This document shows, piece after piece, positions 41,503 through 50,129 of a stretch of DNA of 58,223 bases; the stretch's first letter is position 1; each line of letters starts with the position of its first letter. Below the pieces are notes generated by a model that saw nothing but the letters and a program-made list of their open reading frames with translations, had not been told where the DNA came from and ran no database searches. Made by a program: the position numbers and the translations under genes. The stretch covers positions 1 to 58,223 of the forward strand of contig JANQMR010000029.1 in the NCBI GenBank assembly GCA_028279985.1. Reading direction: 5' to 3'. This DNA is from Woeseiaceae bacterium (lineage in GTDB: Bacteria; Pseudomonadota; Gammaproteobacteria; Steroidobacterales; Woeseiaceae).

Positions 41503-42945
41503 CTAAAGTGCCTCCGACTTGATTACCATCATCTTGTCGATCTGCATGTCTTCCATCGTGTGAGGGATGCCGCCGACGCCCAGTCCGGATTCACGCAGGC
41601 CGGCGAAGGGCATGACGTCGTCGCGGAAGGCCGAATGGTCGTTGATCATAACTGCGGAGGCGTCGAGCGCTTTGTACAGGTGCATCGCGGTATCGATGTC
41701 CCGGCTGAATACCGCCGCCTGGAAGGCGACCGGCAACGCATTGGCCTGTGCAACCGTCTCGTCCAGCGTGTCGTAGCCGTACACGCACACGACCGGGCCG
41801 AAGATCTCCTGCGTGCTGACCCGCGCGTCGGCTGGCGGGTCCAGCAGCACGGTCGGTGCGTAACAGGTGTTCGATAGTGTCTTGCCGCCGGTAACCAGCG
41901 TCGCGCCCGCTGCTACCGCTTCGCTGACCCATTCGTCGACCCGCTGGACTTCTGCCGGGCGGATCAGGGGCCCCACCTCGGTGTCCGGCGACTCGGGCGG
42001 CCCGACGACGAGCCGGGATGCGCGTCCGGCCAACGCTTCGGCAAAGTCGCTGGCTTCGGCGTGCGGGACGAACACCCGTTGCACCGAAACGCAGACCTGG
42101 CCGGCATGATAAAAACCGCCCTTGAGGATCGCCGCCAGGGCCGCGTCGCGATCATAGGGATCGGCCAAGATCACCGGCGCCACGCCGCCGTGCTCCAGCG
42201 CGCAGCGCGTGCCTGACGCCAGTTTCGAGCGCAACATCCAGCCGACCCGCGCGCTGCCGATGAAACTGAAGAATCCGACACGGGGATCGGTGACCAGCCG
42301 GCTCGCGGTCTCCAGATCGTCGGCAATCAAGGCCTGGCACCACGCATCGGGTAACCCGGCCTCGCGCAGGATCCGGACGAAACGCAGACAGGACAGCGGC
42401 GTATCCCCGGCCGGCTTGACGATGACCGGGCAGCCGCTGGCAACGGCCGGGCCGACCTGGTGCACGATCAGGTTCAGCGGATGATTGAACGCGCTGACGG
42501 CAACCACGACGCCGATCGGTTCCTTTTGCGTGAGCGCCAGGCGGCCTGTCGTCGCCCGGGTCGTGCCGAGCGGGATTACGTCGCCGGGATGGCCGCGCAA
42601 GGTTTCCGCGCAGAGTTTGACGCCGTCGATGGCGCGTATGACCTCGACCTTGGAATCGGCGTAGGGTTTGCCGCCCTCGCCGGCGGCGAGCAAGGTCAAT
42701 GACTCGACTTCGGCGGCCATGATCGCGGCCGTCTTGTCGAGGATCGCCAGTCGTTCCGGGATCGACAGCCAGCCTTTGCGGTCGCGGAACGAGGCGTGTG
42801 CAACGGACAATGCCTCATCGACATGATCCGGGCCGGCCGTCGCGACCCGGCCGAGCTCGCGGCGGTCGTAGGGCGACTCGACGACCAGCTCACCGGCCGG
42901 TGGACGGTCGCTTGCGATCATTAGATCGTGCGTCAGATCGTGCAC
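41503..42945 (-). CDS. NAD(P)-dependent aldehyde dehydrogenase
   Basis: A 480-residue aldehyde dehydrogenase. Cofactor-binding GVVVAVSAFNHPLNLIVHQVGPA, FSFIGSARVG, catalytic Glu251 in LEHGG and catalytic Cys285 in AGQVCVSVQRVFV are in place. The EHGG form in place of the usual ELGG is mildly unusual and is seen in lactaldehyde/glyceraldehyde-type subfamilies. The GTG start overlaps the stop of the upstream thiamine-diphosphate enzyme gene; an ATG 8 codons in (42921) is an alternative. The tight coupling suggests that the dehydrogenase oxidises an aldehyde related to that enzyme's product. Substrate unknown. Confidence 0.88.
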   Translation of the reverse strand: MHDLTHDLMIASDRPPAGELVVESPYDRRELGRVATAGPDHVDEALSVAHASFRDRKGWLSIPERLAILDKTAAIMAAEVESLTLLAAGEGGKPYADSKVEVIRAIDGVKLCAETLRGHPGDVIPLGTTRATTGRLALTQKEPIGVVVAVSAFNHPLNLIVHQVGPAVASGCPVIVKPAGDTPLSCLRFVRILREAGLPDAWCQALIADDLETASRLVTDPRVGFFSFIGSARVGWMLRSKLASGTRCALEHGGVAPVILADPYDRDAALAAILKGGFYHAGQVCVSVQRVFVPHAEASDFAEALAGRASRLVVGPPESPDTEVGPLIRPAEVQRVDEWVSEAVAAGATLVTGGKTLSNTCYAPTVLLDPPADARVSTQEIFGPVVCVYGYDTLDETVAQANALPVAFQAAVFSRDIDTAMHLYKALDASAVMINDHSAFRDDVMPFAGLRESGLGVGGIPHTMEDMQIDKMMVIKSEAL

Positions 42946-44585
42946 GTGATTTCACCGAGCTTGGTCGTGAGCAGGGCATTCTCGCGATAGTCGATCGGGA
43001 TCACGACCAGGCTCGGGCCTTCCTCGTCGAACGCAGCCTCGAGCGTGCCGGCGAGATCCGCGGCGTTCTCGATATGGTGCCCGTGCCAGCCGAAGGCTTC
43101 GGCCAGGGTCAGCCATTTCGGATTGCCGAAAGACAGGTCGGTGTGATGGCCGAATTCGTCTTCCTGCTTCCAGGAAATCAATCCATAACCGAAGTCTTCC
43201 CAAACCATCACGACGATGTTGCTGCCGAGACGTCTCGCCGTCTCCATTTCCTGCACGTTCATCAGAAAACCCGCATCGCCGGCGATGGCGAGCACGCGCC
43301 GGTCGGGATGCACCAGGTTTGCCGCGATCGCACCGGGTAACGCGAAACCCATCGAGCAGAAGCCGTTGGGTATCAGGCAGGTGTTCGGCTCGTGGCACTG
43401 GTAGTGCCGTGCGATCCACATCTTGTGTGCGCCGACGTCCGACAGCAGGATGTCTTTCGGTCCCATGACCTGGCGGGCGTCCCACAGGGCTTTTTGCGGC
43501 CGGATCGAACCTTCGGTCGAGTCATCCTTGTGTTCGGCGAAGTCGGCGGCCATCTGCTCGCGGGCTTTCTTCTGTAACGTGAAATCGAACGCCGGCAGAC
43601 GCCCGGCATCGACGCGTTCGTTCAGCATCCACAAGGTATGTGCGAGGTCACCGACCAGCTCGGCCTCGGGATGGTAATACTCGTCGATTTCGGCGGGCAG
43701 AAAATCGGCATGGATGATTCGCTTGTCGCGATGGGCATTCCAGAGCCTGGGATGATACTCAACCATGTCGAAACCCAGCGTGATGACCAGGTCGGCATCG
43801 TCGATGGCCAGCGAGATACGGTCCTTGCGGCCGAGGCCCACCGTGTACAGGCAATAGTCGGCGTCCATGTCCACGCAACCTTTGGCCATGAAGGTGCTGA
43901 CGACGCCGATGCCGGTCTTGTCGCAGAGCAGGCGCAACTGTTTGCTCGCGCGGCGGCGGATACAGCCGTTGCCGGCGAGTATCACCGGTCGTTTGGCCTG
44001 GGCCAGCATGTCGAAGGCGCGGTCCACGATCTTGTCGTCGGGTACCGACCTGCGGAAGCGTCTGGGCGCCATCGGTCGCGCCGCGGTATCGCGTTTGGCA
44101 ATGTCCTCGGGTAACTCGATGTGCACGGCCCCGGGCTTTTCGGTACGTGCGAGGCGCACGGCTTTCCTGACGATCTCCGGGATTGTGTCTGCGTTGACGA
44201 TCGACGTGGCCCATTTGGTCACCGGCTTGAACATGCCGACGACGTCCATGATTTGGTGCGATTCCTTGTGCAGGCGGTCCGTCGAGCCCTGGCTGGTCAA
44301 CACCAGCATCGGCGCGCGATCCATGTTGGAATCGGCGACGCCGGTGATCAGGTTCGTGGCGCCGGGGCCCAGGGTCGCCAGCGCCCCGGCGGGGTTGCCG
44401 GTCAGGCGTCCGTAAATCTCGGCCATGAACGCCGCGCCCTGTTCGTGGCGGGTCAGGATAAAGCGGATTTTTTCCGACTGCTCCAGCGAGATCATGAAAT
44501 CGGCGTTCTCTTCGCCCGGCACGCCGAAGATGTATTCGATGCCTTCTTCCTCGAGGCATTCGATTAGTAGGTCGGAAGCTTTCAT
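42933..44585 (-). CDS. Acetolactate synthase-like thiamine-diphosphate enzyme
   Basis: A 550-residue enzyme of the acetolactate synthase large-subunit family. Starts MKASDLLIECLEEEGIEYIFGVPGEE; the catalytic thiamine-activating Glu48 lies in HEQGAAFMAEIYGR, and the cofactor-binding GDAGFLMNVQEMETA is followed by WEDFGYGLI. The metal-binding Asn expected there is replaced by Asp/Glu, as in some catabolic members. No small regulatory subunit is next to it, which argues against branched-chain amino-acid synthesis. It forms a coupled pair with an aldehyde dehydrogenase. The 5' end carries a 50-bp tandem duplication that makes a leader peptide. Confidence 0.88.
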   Translation of the reverse strand: MKASDLLIECLEEEGIEYIFGVPGEENADFMISLEQSEKIRFILTRHEQGAAFMAEIYGRLTGNPAGALATLGPGATNLITGVADSNMDRAPMLVLTSQGSTDRLHKESHQIMDVVGMFKPVTKWATSIVNADTIPEIVRKAVRLARTEKPGAVHIELPEDIAKRDTAARPMAPRRFRRSVPDDKIVDRAFDMLAQAKRPVILAGNGCIRRRASKQLRLLCDKTGIGVVSTFMAKGCVDMDADYCLYTVGLGRKDRISLAIDDADLVITLGFDMVEYHPRLWNAHRDKRIIHADFLPAEIDEYYHPEAELVGDLAHTLWMLNERVDAGRLPAFDFTLQKKAREQMAADFAEHKDDSTEGSIRPQKALWDARQVMGPKDILLSDVGAHKMWIARHYQCHEPNTCLIPNGFCSMGFALPGAIAANLVHPDRRVLAIAGDAGFLMNVQEMETARRLGSNIVVMVWEDFGYGLISWKQEDEFGHHTDLSFGNPKWLTLAEAFGWHGHHIENAADLAGTLEAAFDEEGPSLVVIPIDYRENALLTTKLGEITCTI

Positions 44586-44635
44586 TCGATGCCTTCTTCT
44601 TCGAGGCATTCGACTAGTAGGTCGGAAGTTTTCAT
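44536..44635 (-). repeat. 50-bp tandem duplication at a gene start
   Basis: Two adjacent 50-base units (44536-44585 and 44586-44635) differ at three positions. The unit is the first 50 bases of the acetolactate synthase-like gene, including its start codon. Because 50 is not a multiple of three, the outer copy is out of frame with the gene. Confidence 0.95.
44582..44635 (-). CDS. 17-codon leader peptide made by tandem duplication
   Basis: Reads MKTSDLLVECLEEEGIE and stops at a TGA that overlaps the ATG of the downstream enzyme (ATGA). It is an almost exact copy of the first 17 residues of that enzyme. AGGA lies about 8 bases before its ATG, so ribosomes may start here, stop, and restart on the enzyme. 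Whether it is translated is inference. Confidence 0.5.
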   Translation of the reverse strand: MKTSDLLVECLEEEGIE

Positions 44636-44775
44636 TGGACTGTCCTGGTTGCGTCGTTCCGATCGAAATCGTCTTGACGGGTATTGTCCCGTTTGTTCAC
44701 GGGCGTCCGCGGCACCGTCTTGTACTGCAATTGACCGGCAATGGGCTGCAAATGTTTCAGGTACCATAACCGAAT

Positions 44776-45198
44776 ATGATCAAGCTGCGTGAAATCGACC
44801 ACCTCGTCCTGCGGGTCGTGGACCCCGAGGCCATGACCGGGTTCTACTGTGACGTCCTGGGCATGACGGTCGAACGGCGCCGCGACGACATCGGCCTGAT
44901 CCAGCTTCGCGCCGGCCGCTCGCTGCTGGACCTCGTGCCGGTGGACGGCAAGCTGGGCCGGGAGGGCGGCGCCGCGCCCGGCGCTGAGGGCCTGAACCTG
45001 GACCACCTGTGTTTTCGTGTCGAGGATTTCGACGAGGATGCGATCGTCGAGCACCTGCGCGCGCACGGCGTCGATCCCGGATCGGTAACCGAACGGTACG
45101 GCGCCGAGGGTTACGGGCCGTCGATGTACGTCGAGGACCCCGAAGGCAATACCGTCGAGCTCAAGGGACCGCCGGCAGAACACGCCGCCGGTAAATGA
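44776..45198 (+). CDS. VOC (glyoxalase-fold) family protein
   Basis: A 140-residue single-subunit VOC protein. IDHLVLRVVDPEAMTGFYCDVLGM, LDHLCFRVEDFDED and EDPEGNTVELKGP are the usual strands; His9, His72-region and Glu at VELKG are the probable metal ligands. It could be a glyoxalase, a fosfomycin-type thiol transferase or a dioxygenase; the sequence does not decide. It is divergent from the acetolactate synthase-like gene across 140 bases. Its 3' end overlaps the DinF-like gene on the other strand by 38 bases. Confidence 0.85.
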   Translation: MIKLREIDHLVLRVVDPEAMTGFYCDVLGMTVERRRDDIGLIQLRAGRSLLDLVPVDGKLGREGGAAPGAEGLNLDHLCFRVEDFDEDAIVEHLRAHGVDPGSVTERYGAEGYGPSMYVEDPEGNTVELKGPPAEHAAGK

Positions 45199-46504
45199 CG
45201 TGCATGCCGATGCCGCGGCTTGCCAGGAACAACAGGAACGCGAGCCACAGGCCGTGGTTGCCCAGGTCCTGCAGCAGATACCAGGACGGCAGGAACACGG
45301 CGAAGGTCGAGACCAGCATGACGTCGCGCATTTCCCGCGAGCGGGTCGCGCCGACGAAAACGCCGTCGTAGAGGAACGACCAGACCGAGACCAGCGGCGA
45401 CAGGATCATCCACGGCAGGTAACGCAGCGCGGTTTCCTGCACCTCCGGCAGTCCGGTCAGAATCCGGACCAGTAACGGCCCGGCGACGAAGTAGGCGAGA
45501 CTGAAGGCGCCGGCGAAGATCAGCGACCATTTCAAGGCAAGCTTGACGGCGCGAACCAGCGCCTCGCGCCGGCCCTCGCCGACGGCTTTGCCGACCAGCG
45601 CCTCGGCGGCATGCGCGAAACCGTCGAGGCCGAAGGCCGTCAGGTTCTGGAACTGCATCAGCACGGCGTTGGCGGCGAGGACCAGGTTGCCCATGCGCGC
45701 GCCTTGCGCCGTGATGAAGGCCAGGGTGAACATCAGCGCCATCGTGCGGACCAACAGGTTGCCGTTGATCGCGAGAAACGTGCCGTATTGCCGGAGCCGC
45801 AGCAGCTTGGCGGCCGGCCAGCGTCCGGGATGGCGGCGCAGGGCCCGGGCGGCGTAAACGAGCCCGACGCCGAGGCCGGTGTATTCGGCGATGACGGACG
45901 CCAGCGCCACGCCGTCCACTTTCATGCCCAGTCCGATGACGAAGAACAGGTCGAGCACGATGTTGGTCAGGTTGATCGTCAGGAACATCGCGAGCGGCAC
46001 GCGCGCGTTCTGCAGGCCGATGAACCAGCCGATCAGGACATAGTTGGCCAGCGTGCCCGGCGCGCTCCAGATCCGGATCCAGAAATACGTGGCGGCTTCC
46101 CGAGTGACCTCGGCATCGCCGCCGACGATGCCGAGCGCCAGGTTCCCGATGGGGCCTTGCAGCATCAACAGCAGCACGGCGATCGCAAGCGCCGTGATCA
46201 GTGCCTGTCCCAGCGATACCCTGAGTCCGTCGTAGTCCCGCGCGCCGTAACGCTGGGCGGCGATGCCGGTCGTGCCCATGCGCAGGAAATTGAAGCCGGT
46301 ATAAAGGAAGCCGAAAATCGTGGCGCCGATCGCGACGCCGCCCAGGTAGGACGGGTTGTCGAGGTGGCCGACCACGCCGGTGTCCACCATGCCGAGCAGC
46401 GGCACCGAGACGTTGGACAGGATCATCGGCGCCGCGATACGCCAGACGTCGCGGTCCCCGGGGACACGATCCCCCGGGAGGCGGTCCGGGCCTTCGGAGC
46501 TCAA
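45161..46504 (-). CDS. MATE family transporter, DinF-like
   Basis: A 447-residue membrane protein of the DinF branch: RDVWRIAAPMILSNVSVPLLGMVDTGVVGHL at the start and GLDGFAHAAEALVGKAVGEGRRE in the second half are diagnostic. About 12 membrane segments are visible. The listed start is a TTG; a GTG 13 codons later (RVPGDRDVW) lies close behind GGGGGA and is a realistic alternative. It follows gcdH on the same strand after 80 bases. DinF proteins are linked to bile-salt and oxidative-stress resistance in E. coli; the substrate here is unknown. Confidence 0.88.
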   Translation of the reverse strand: MSSEGPDRLPGDRVPGDRDVWRIAAPMILSNVSVPLLGMVDTGVVGHLDNPSYLGGVAIGATIFGFLYTGFNFLRMGTTGIAAQRYGARDYDGLRVSLGQALITALAIAVLLLMLQGPIGNLALGIVGGDAEVTREAATYFWIRIWSAPGTLANYVLIGWFIGLQNARVPLAMFLTINLTNIVLDLFFVIGLGMKVDGVALASVIAEYTGLGVGLVYAARALRRHPGRWPAAKLLRLRQYGTFLAINGNLLVRTMALMFTLAFITAQGARMGNLVLAANAVLMQFQNLTAFGLDGFAHAAEALVGKAVGEGRREALVRAVKLALKWSLIFAGAFSLAYFVAGPLLVRILTGLPEVQETALRYLPWMILSPLVSVWSFLYDGVFVGATRSREMRDVMLVSTFAVFLPSWYLLQDLGNHGLWLAFLLFLASRGIGMHVIYRRRVLPAVP

Positions 46505-46584
46505 CGGTGACTACTCACATCGTGTCGACGAGCCCTGGCGGCTTGTCCCGCAAGCACCGGCTCATCATGGATACTTGCGGCTCC

Positions 46585-47760
46585 TTAGCCGAAGGCATTG
46601 ACACCGGTCAGTTCGCGTCCGACCGTCAGTTGGTGAACGGTTTCGGTCCCTTCGTAGGTGATCACGCTCTCCAGGTTCAGCATGTGCCTGACGGGCACGT
46701 ATTCGGCGCTGATGCCGCTGCCGCCGAGAATGTCGCGGGCGTCGCGCGCGATGTCGATGGCCGCGCGGCAGTTGTTCCATTTGGCCAGCGATACCTGGGC
46801 CGGGCGGAGTTCACCGCGGTCCTTGATCCGACCGAGCCTGAGCGACAGGAGCTGGGCGGTCGTGATCCGCCGAGCCATGTCCGCGAGGCGCACCTGGATC
46901 ATCTGTGTGTGAGTCAGCGGCCTGCCGAATAGCACCCGTTCGCCGGCGTAACTCAAGGCTTCGGCGAGACAGGCCTGTGCCGCGCCGATCACGCCCCAGG
47001 TGATGCCGTAACGGGCCTGGGTCAGGCAGCTCAAAGGCCCTTTGAGACTGGAAACCCCGGGTAATACGTTGGCCGCCGGGACACGCACGTCGTCGAAGAA
47101 CAGCGCGCCGGTAACCGAAGCCCTGAGCGAGAACTTGTTTTCGATCTCCTGCGCCGTAAAGCCCGGCATGTTTTTCTCGAGCAGAAAACCCTTTATACCT
47201 TCGTCGGTTTTCGCCCAGACGACGGCAACGTCGGCAATCGTCGCGTTGGTGATCCACATCTTGGCGCCGTTGACGATCCAGTCGTCGCCGTCGCGCCTGG
47301 CGTGGGTTTTCATGTTGCCGGGGTCGGAACCGCCGTGCGGCTCGGTCAGGCCGAAGCAGCCGACGGCGTCGCCTTTTGCCAGCGCGGGCAGCCAGCGCTG
47401 CTTTTGCTCGTCCGAGCCGAAAGCGTGTATCGGATACATGACCAGGCTCGACTGCACCGAGACGAAACTCCTGAGGCCGCTGTCGCAGCGTTCCAACTCC
47501 TGGCAGATCAGGCCGTAGCAGACGCTGTTCAGGCCCGCGCAGTCGTATCCGCTGATCGAGCTGCCCAAAAGGCCGAGCTCGGCGACTTTCGCGATCAGCT
47601 CGCGCGGGAAGGCGTGTTGCTCGAAGGCCTCGCGCATCAGCGGCAGCGCCTCGGTATCGACGAATCGTGCGACCGAGTCGCGCACCATCCGTTCCTCGTC
47701 GCCCAGCTCGGCGTCGACGTCGTAGAGGTCCATTGGATCGAGAGAAGTATTGGCGGCCAC
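46585..47760 (-). CDS. gcdH: Glutaryl-CoA dehydrogenase
   Basis: FAD enzyme that oxidises and decarboxylates glutaryl-CoA to crotonyl-CoA in lysine and aromatic breakdown. 391 residues. The catalytic base is Glu370 in ITYEGTETVH. FAD and substrate contacts include CFGLTEPHGGSDPG, KMWITNATIADV and ARDILGGSGISAEY. The block MVRDSVARFV, GLICQELERCDSGLRSFVSVQSSLVMYPI is characteristic of GcdH rather than other acyl-CoA dehydrogenases. No lysine-degradation or LysR-regulator gene is adjacent. Confidence 0.92.
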   Translation of the reverse strand: MAANTSLDPMDLYDVDAELGDEERMVRDSVARFVDTEALPLMREAFEQHAFPRELIAKVAELGLLGSSISGYDCAGLNSVCYGLICQELERCDSGLRSFVSVQSSLVMYPIHAFGSDEQKQRWLPALAKGDAVGCFGLTEPHGGSDPGNMKTHARRDGDDWIVNGAKMWITNATIADVAVVWAKTDEGIKGFLLEKNMPGFTAQEIENKFSLRASVTGALFFDDVRVPAANVLPGVSSLKGPLSCLTQARYGITWGVIGAAQACLAEALSYAGERVLFGRPLTHTQMIQVRLADMARRITTAQLLSLRLGRIKDRGELRPAQVSLAKWNNCRAAIDIARDARDILGGSGISAEYVPVRHMLNLESVITYEGTETVHQLTVGRELTGVNAFG

Positions 47761-47810
47761 CGGAAAGTCCTTGGCGTAAAACGTGGGAGCGCGATTTTAG
47801 CCCGATTGAT

Positions 47811-47886
47811 CAGGGTCTGTTAACAATGGATTCCACCGGAGGGCCGGACCCGGCAGGACGGTGGAATCCATTGTTGACAGGCCCTA
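47811..47886. repeat. Inverted repeat with 28-bp arms
   Basis: Arms 47811-47838 and 47859-47886 are complementary at 25 of 28 positions around a 20-base GC-rich spacer. The innermost 17 bases (AACAATGGATTCCACCG) match perfectly. It lies between the gcdH start and the end of the Mpo1-like gene. It has the form of a small palindromic mobile element or a strong RNA hairpin. There is no T-tract, so it is not a standard terminator. Confidence 0.85.
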
Positions 47887-47907
47887 GTCAATGACGGCGA
47901 TTTCGAT

Positions 47908-48375
47908 TCAGAAGGGGATATTCAGCCGCCGGTACAGCGCCGACAACAGCCAGGCCGGGCCGATCATCATCAGTTGCAGGTCGGCGATCAGGGACGCGAT
48001 GCCGGGCCGGTTGCGGCGCCCGGCCCGCAATCCGGCGACGCCCGCGGCGAGCAGGGCAAGCGAGATGTCGGCCGCCGGCCAACCCGCGGCGCCGATCCAG
48101 AGCTGGAATGCGGCGACGGCGACGAGGAAGGGCAACATGCCGATTGCGATCGGCAAGGAAATGATGAAGTAATACACCGTCGTCGCCATCAGGAATACGC
48201 TGCCCCAGTTCAGAAACGGCGAGATGTCGTAGAACACCGGCGGAATGGGCAGGGACCACAACAGGCCTACCGTGCCCAGCACGACGATCAACAGGCCCGG
48301 CCAGAACACCAGCGGGTAGGCGAGGTTCTGGTGACTTTGGCCGTAACGTTCCAGCCAGCCTTGCGGATCGCTCAT
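47908..48375 (-). CDS. Mpo1-like (DUF962) membrane protein
   Basis: A 155-residue protein with about four hydrophobic segments, resembling the Mpo1/YGL010w (DUF962) family. Yeast Mpo1 is an iron-dependent dioxygenase of fatty-acid alpha-oxidation. The start MSDPQGWLERYGQSHQN resembles the family's Y..SHQ.P motif, and the NWG and central membrane segments fit. The second histidine expected about 10 residues later (usually ..IHW..) reads VFW, so a metal ligand may be missing. The frame is open to 48489, but the conserved part begins at this ATG. Family call moderate. Confidence 0.65.
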   Translation of the reverse strand: MSDPQGWLERYGQSHQNLAYPLVFWPGLLIVVLGTVGLLWSLPIPPVFYDISPFLNWGSVFLMATTVYYFIISLPIAIGMLPFLVAVAAFQLWIGAAGWPAADISLALLAAGVAGLRAGRRNRPGIASLIADLQLMMIGPAWLLSALYRRLNIPF

Positions 48376-48481
48376 CGCGGATCGTCCATGCAGGACTTCT
48401 CGGGACAGGGCCGCCATTCTAACCCGCGGGAGATTAAGTATCCGTTCAGCTACGTTGGCCTTACAATGCGCGTCATGAAAG

Positions 48482-48492
48482 CAGGACACTAG
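48482..48492 (-). repeat. Recurring 13-bp motif, partial copy
   Basis: AGGACACTAG on the plus strand, the inverse of the first 11 bases of CTAGTGTCCTGTC. It lies directly before the OmpA-family start codon, and its AGGA serves as that gene's ribosome-binding sequence. Confidence 0.5.
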
Positions 48493-48494
48493 AC

Positions 48495-49169
48495 ATGAAT
48501 AGCAATGCCTTGAAACGAATTATGACAATCGCAACCGCGGCCGTGGTCGTGACCGGCTGCGAAACGCTCGATCCCTATACGCGGGAAACCCAGACCAGCA
48601 AGGCGACCAAGGGCGCGCTGATTGGCGCGGCAGCCGGCGCCGTCGTTGGCCTTGTATCGGGAGACGATGCGGTGGAACGGCGCCAGCACGCCTTGATCGG
48701 TGCCGGTATCGGCGCGCTGGCGGGTGGCGCGATCGGCAACTACATGGACCGGCAGGAGGCCAAGCTGCGCGCCGAGCTCGAAGGCACCGGGGTCAGCGTG
48801 ACGCGCATCGGCGACAACATTACCCTCAACATGCCGGGCAACGTCACGTTTGCGACCGACAGCGCCGATCTGTCGCCGGCGTTCTTCGGCGTCCTGAATT
48901 CCGTCGGCAAGGTGCTCGACGAATTCGACCGCACCGTCGTCGAAGTGGCCGGCCATACCGATAGCACCGGCAGCCATGCACACAACCAGGGCCTGTCCGA
49001 ACGGCGCGCGGGTTCCGTGGCCCAGTACCTGCGGGTACAGGGTATCGACCGTCAGCGGATGATCACGATCGGTATGGGTGAGACGCGTCCGGTTGCCGAC
49101 AATCGAACCGAAACGGGCCGCCAGCTCAATCGCCGGGTCGAGATCACGATGGTCCCGGTCATCGGTTGA
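48495..49169 (+). CDS. OmpA-family lipoprotein with glycine zipper
   Basis: A 224-residue outer-membrane lipoprotein like E. coli YiaD. Signal peptide ends VVVTGC (Cys22). A glycine-zipper region follows (GALIGAAAGAVVGLVSGDD and ALIGAGIGALAGGAIGNYMD), then a C-terminal OmpA domain (about 110-222) with VEVAGHTDSTGSHAHNQGLSERRAGSVAQYL, which binds peptidoglycan. A -10-like TACAAT lies at 48462-48467 without a good -35. It converges on rpoH. Confidence 0.92.
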   Translation: MNSNALKRIMTIATAAVVVTGCETLDPYTRETQTSKATKGALIGAAAGAVVGLVSGDDAVERRQHALIGAGIGALAGGAIGNYMDRQEAKLRAELEGTGVSVTRIGDNITLNMPGNVTFATDSADLSPAFFGVLNSVGKVLDEFDRTVVEVAGHTDSTGSHAHNQGLSERRAGSVAQYLRVQGIDRQRMITIGMGETRPVADNRTETGRQLNRRVEITMVPVIG

Positions 49170-49241
49170 CCGGGACGCGTTACGGCACGTCGGACGACGG
49201 GTGCCGGATCGAAGATGCCGGTATCGACGCCTGCCCGCGGT

Positions 49242-50105
49242 TTAAGCCGCCATCGCCAGCTTGAGCTTCTTGATCGCGTTGGCCTCGATCTGCCGGATTC
49301 GCTCGGCGGATATGCCGTAGACGTCGGCGAGCTCATGTAGCGTCTGTTTGTCCTCGGTCAGCCAGCGGGCTTCGACGATGTGGCGGCTGCGATCGTCCAG
49401 GGTTGCGATCGCCGCGGTCATGCGTTCGGTTGCATCGTCGTTCCAGTCGGCATTCTCGACCAGCGTTGCCGGATCGGCTTCCGGGCTGGGCAGGTAGGCG
49501 GCCGGGGTGAACGCGCGTTCGTCGTCGGCGTCGGGACCGGGATCGAAAATGGCGTCGCGGGCATGCAGGCGCTTCTCCATCTCGGCGACTTCCTGGGCGC
49601 TGACCCCCAGGTCTTTGGCGACGGCCTCGGTTTCGTCGTGCGACAGCCAGGCGAGGCTTTTCTTCGCCTTGCGCAGGTTGAAGAACAACTTGCGCTGCGC
49701 CTTGGTCGTCGCGACCTTGACGATGCGCCAGTTCTTCAATACGAACTCGTGGATTTCGGCCCGAATCCAGTGCACGGCGAAGGACACGAGTCTCACGTCG
49801 TAACCCGGGTCGAAACGCTTGACGGCTTTCATCAGCCCGACGTTGCCTTCCTGGACGAGGTCGGCCAGCGGCAGGCCGTAGCCCGTATAACCCTTGGCGA
49901 TGTGTACGACGAACCGCAGATGTGCCATGACGAGCTGCCGCGCCGCGTCCAGGTCCTGTTCCTCGCGAAACCGGATGGCCAGCGCCTGCTCGTCTTCCTT
50001 GCTCAGCACGGGAATCGAGCCGACGGCCTGGATGTAGCTGTCGAGGCTGCCGACCGGCCCGGCAAGCACCAGGTCGTGGTTGGTCGTTGCAACTGCTGTT
50101 GTCAT
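49242..50105 (-). CDS. rpoH: RNA polymerase sigma-32 (heat-shock sigma factor)
   Basis: Directs RNA polymerase to heat-shock promoters. 287 residues. Sigma region 2 ([36 protein letters not shown]) and the diagnostic RpoH box [13 protein letters not shown] are intact; region 4 ends [27 protein letters not shown] lies 7 bases before the ATG. The promoter upstream coincides with a CIRCE-like operator. It follows ftsY-ftsE-ftsX on the same strand, the E. coli order, but has its own promoters. Confidence 0.97.
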   Translation of the reverse strand: MTTAVATTNHDLVLAGPVGSLDSYIQAVGSIPVLSKEDEQALAIRFREEQDLDAARQLVMAHLRFVVHIAKGYTGYGLPLADLVQEGNVGLMKAVKRFDPGYDVRLVSFAVHWIRAEIHEFVLKNWRIVKVATTKAQRKLFFNLRKAKKSLAWLSHDETEAVAKDLGVSAQEVAEMEKRLHARDAIFDPGPDADDERAFTPAAYLPSPEADPATLVENADWNDDATERMTAAIATLDDRSRHIVEARWLTEDKQTLHELADVYGISAERIRQIEANAIKKLKLAMAA

Positions 50106-50129
50106 GCATGTCCTCCCTATGGACGGGCT

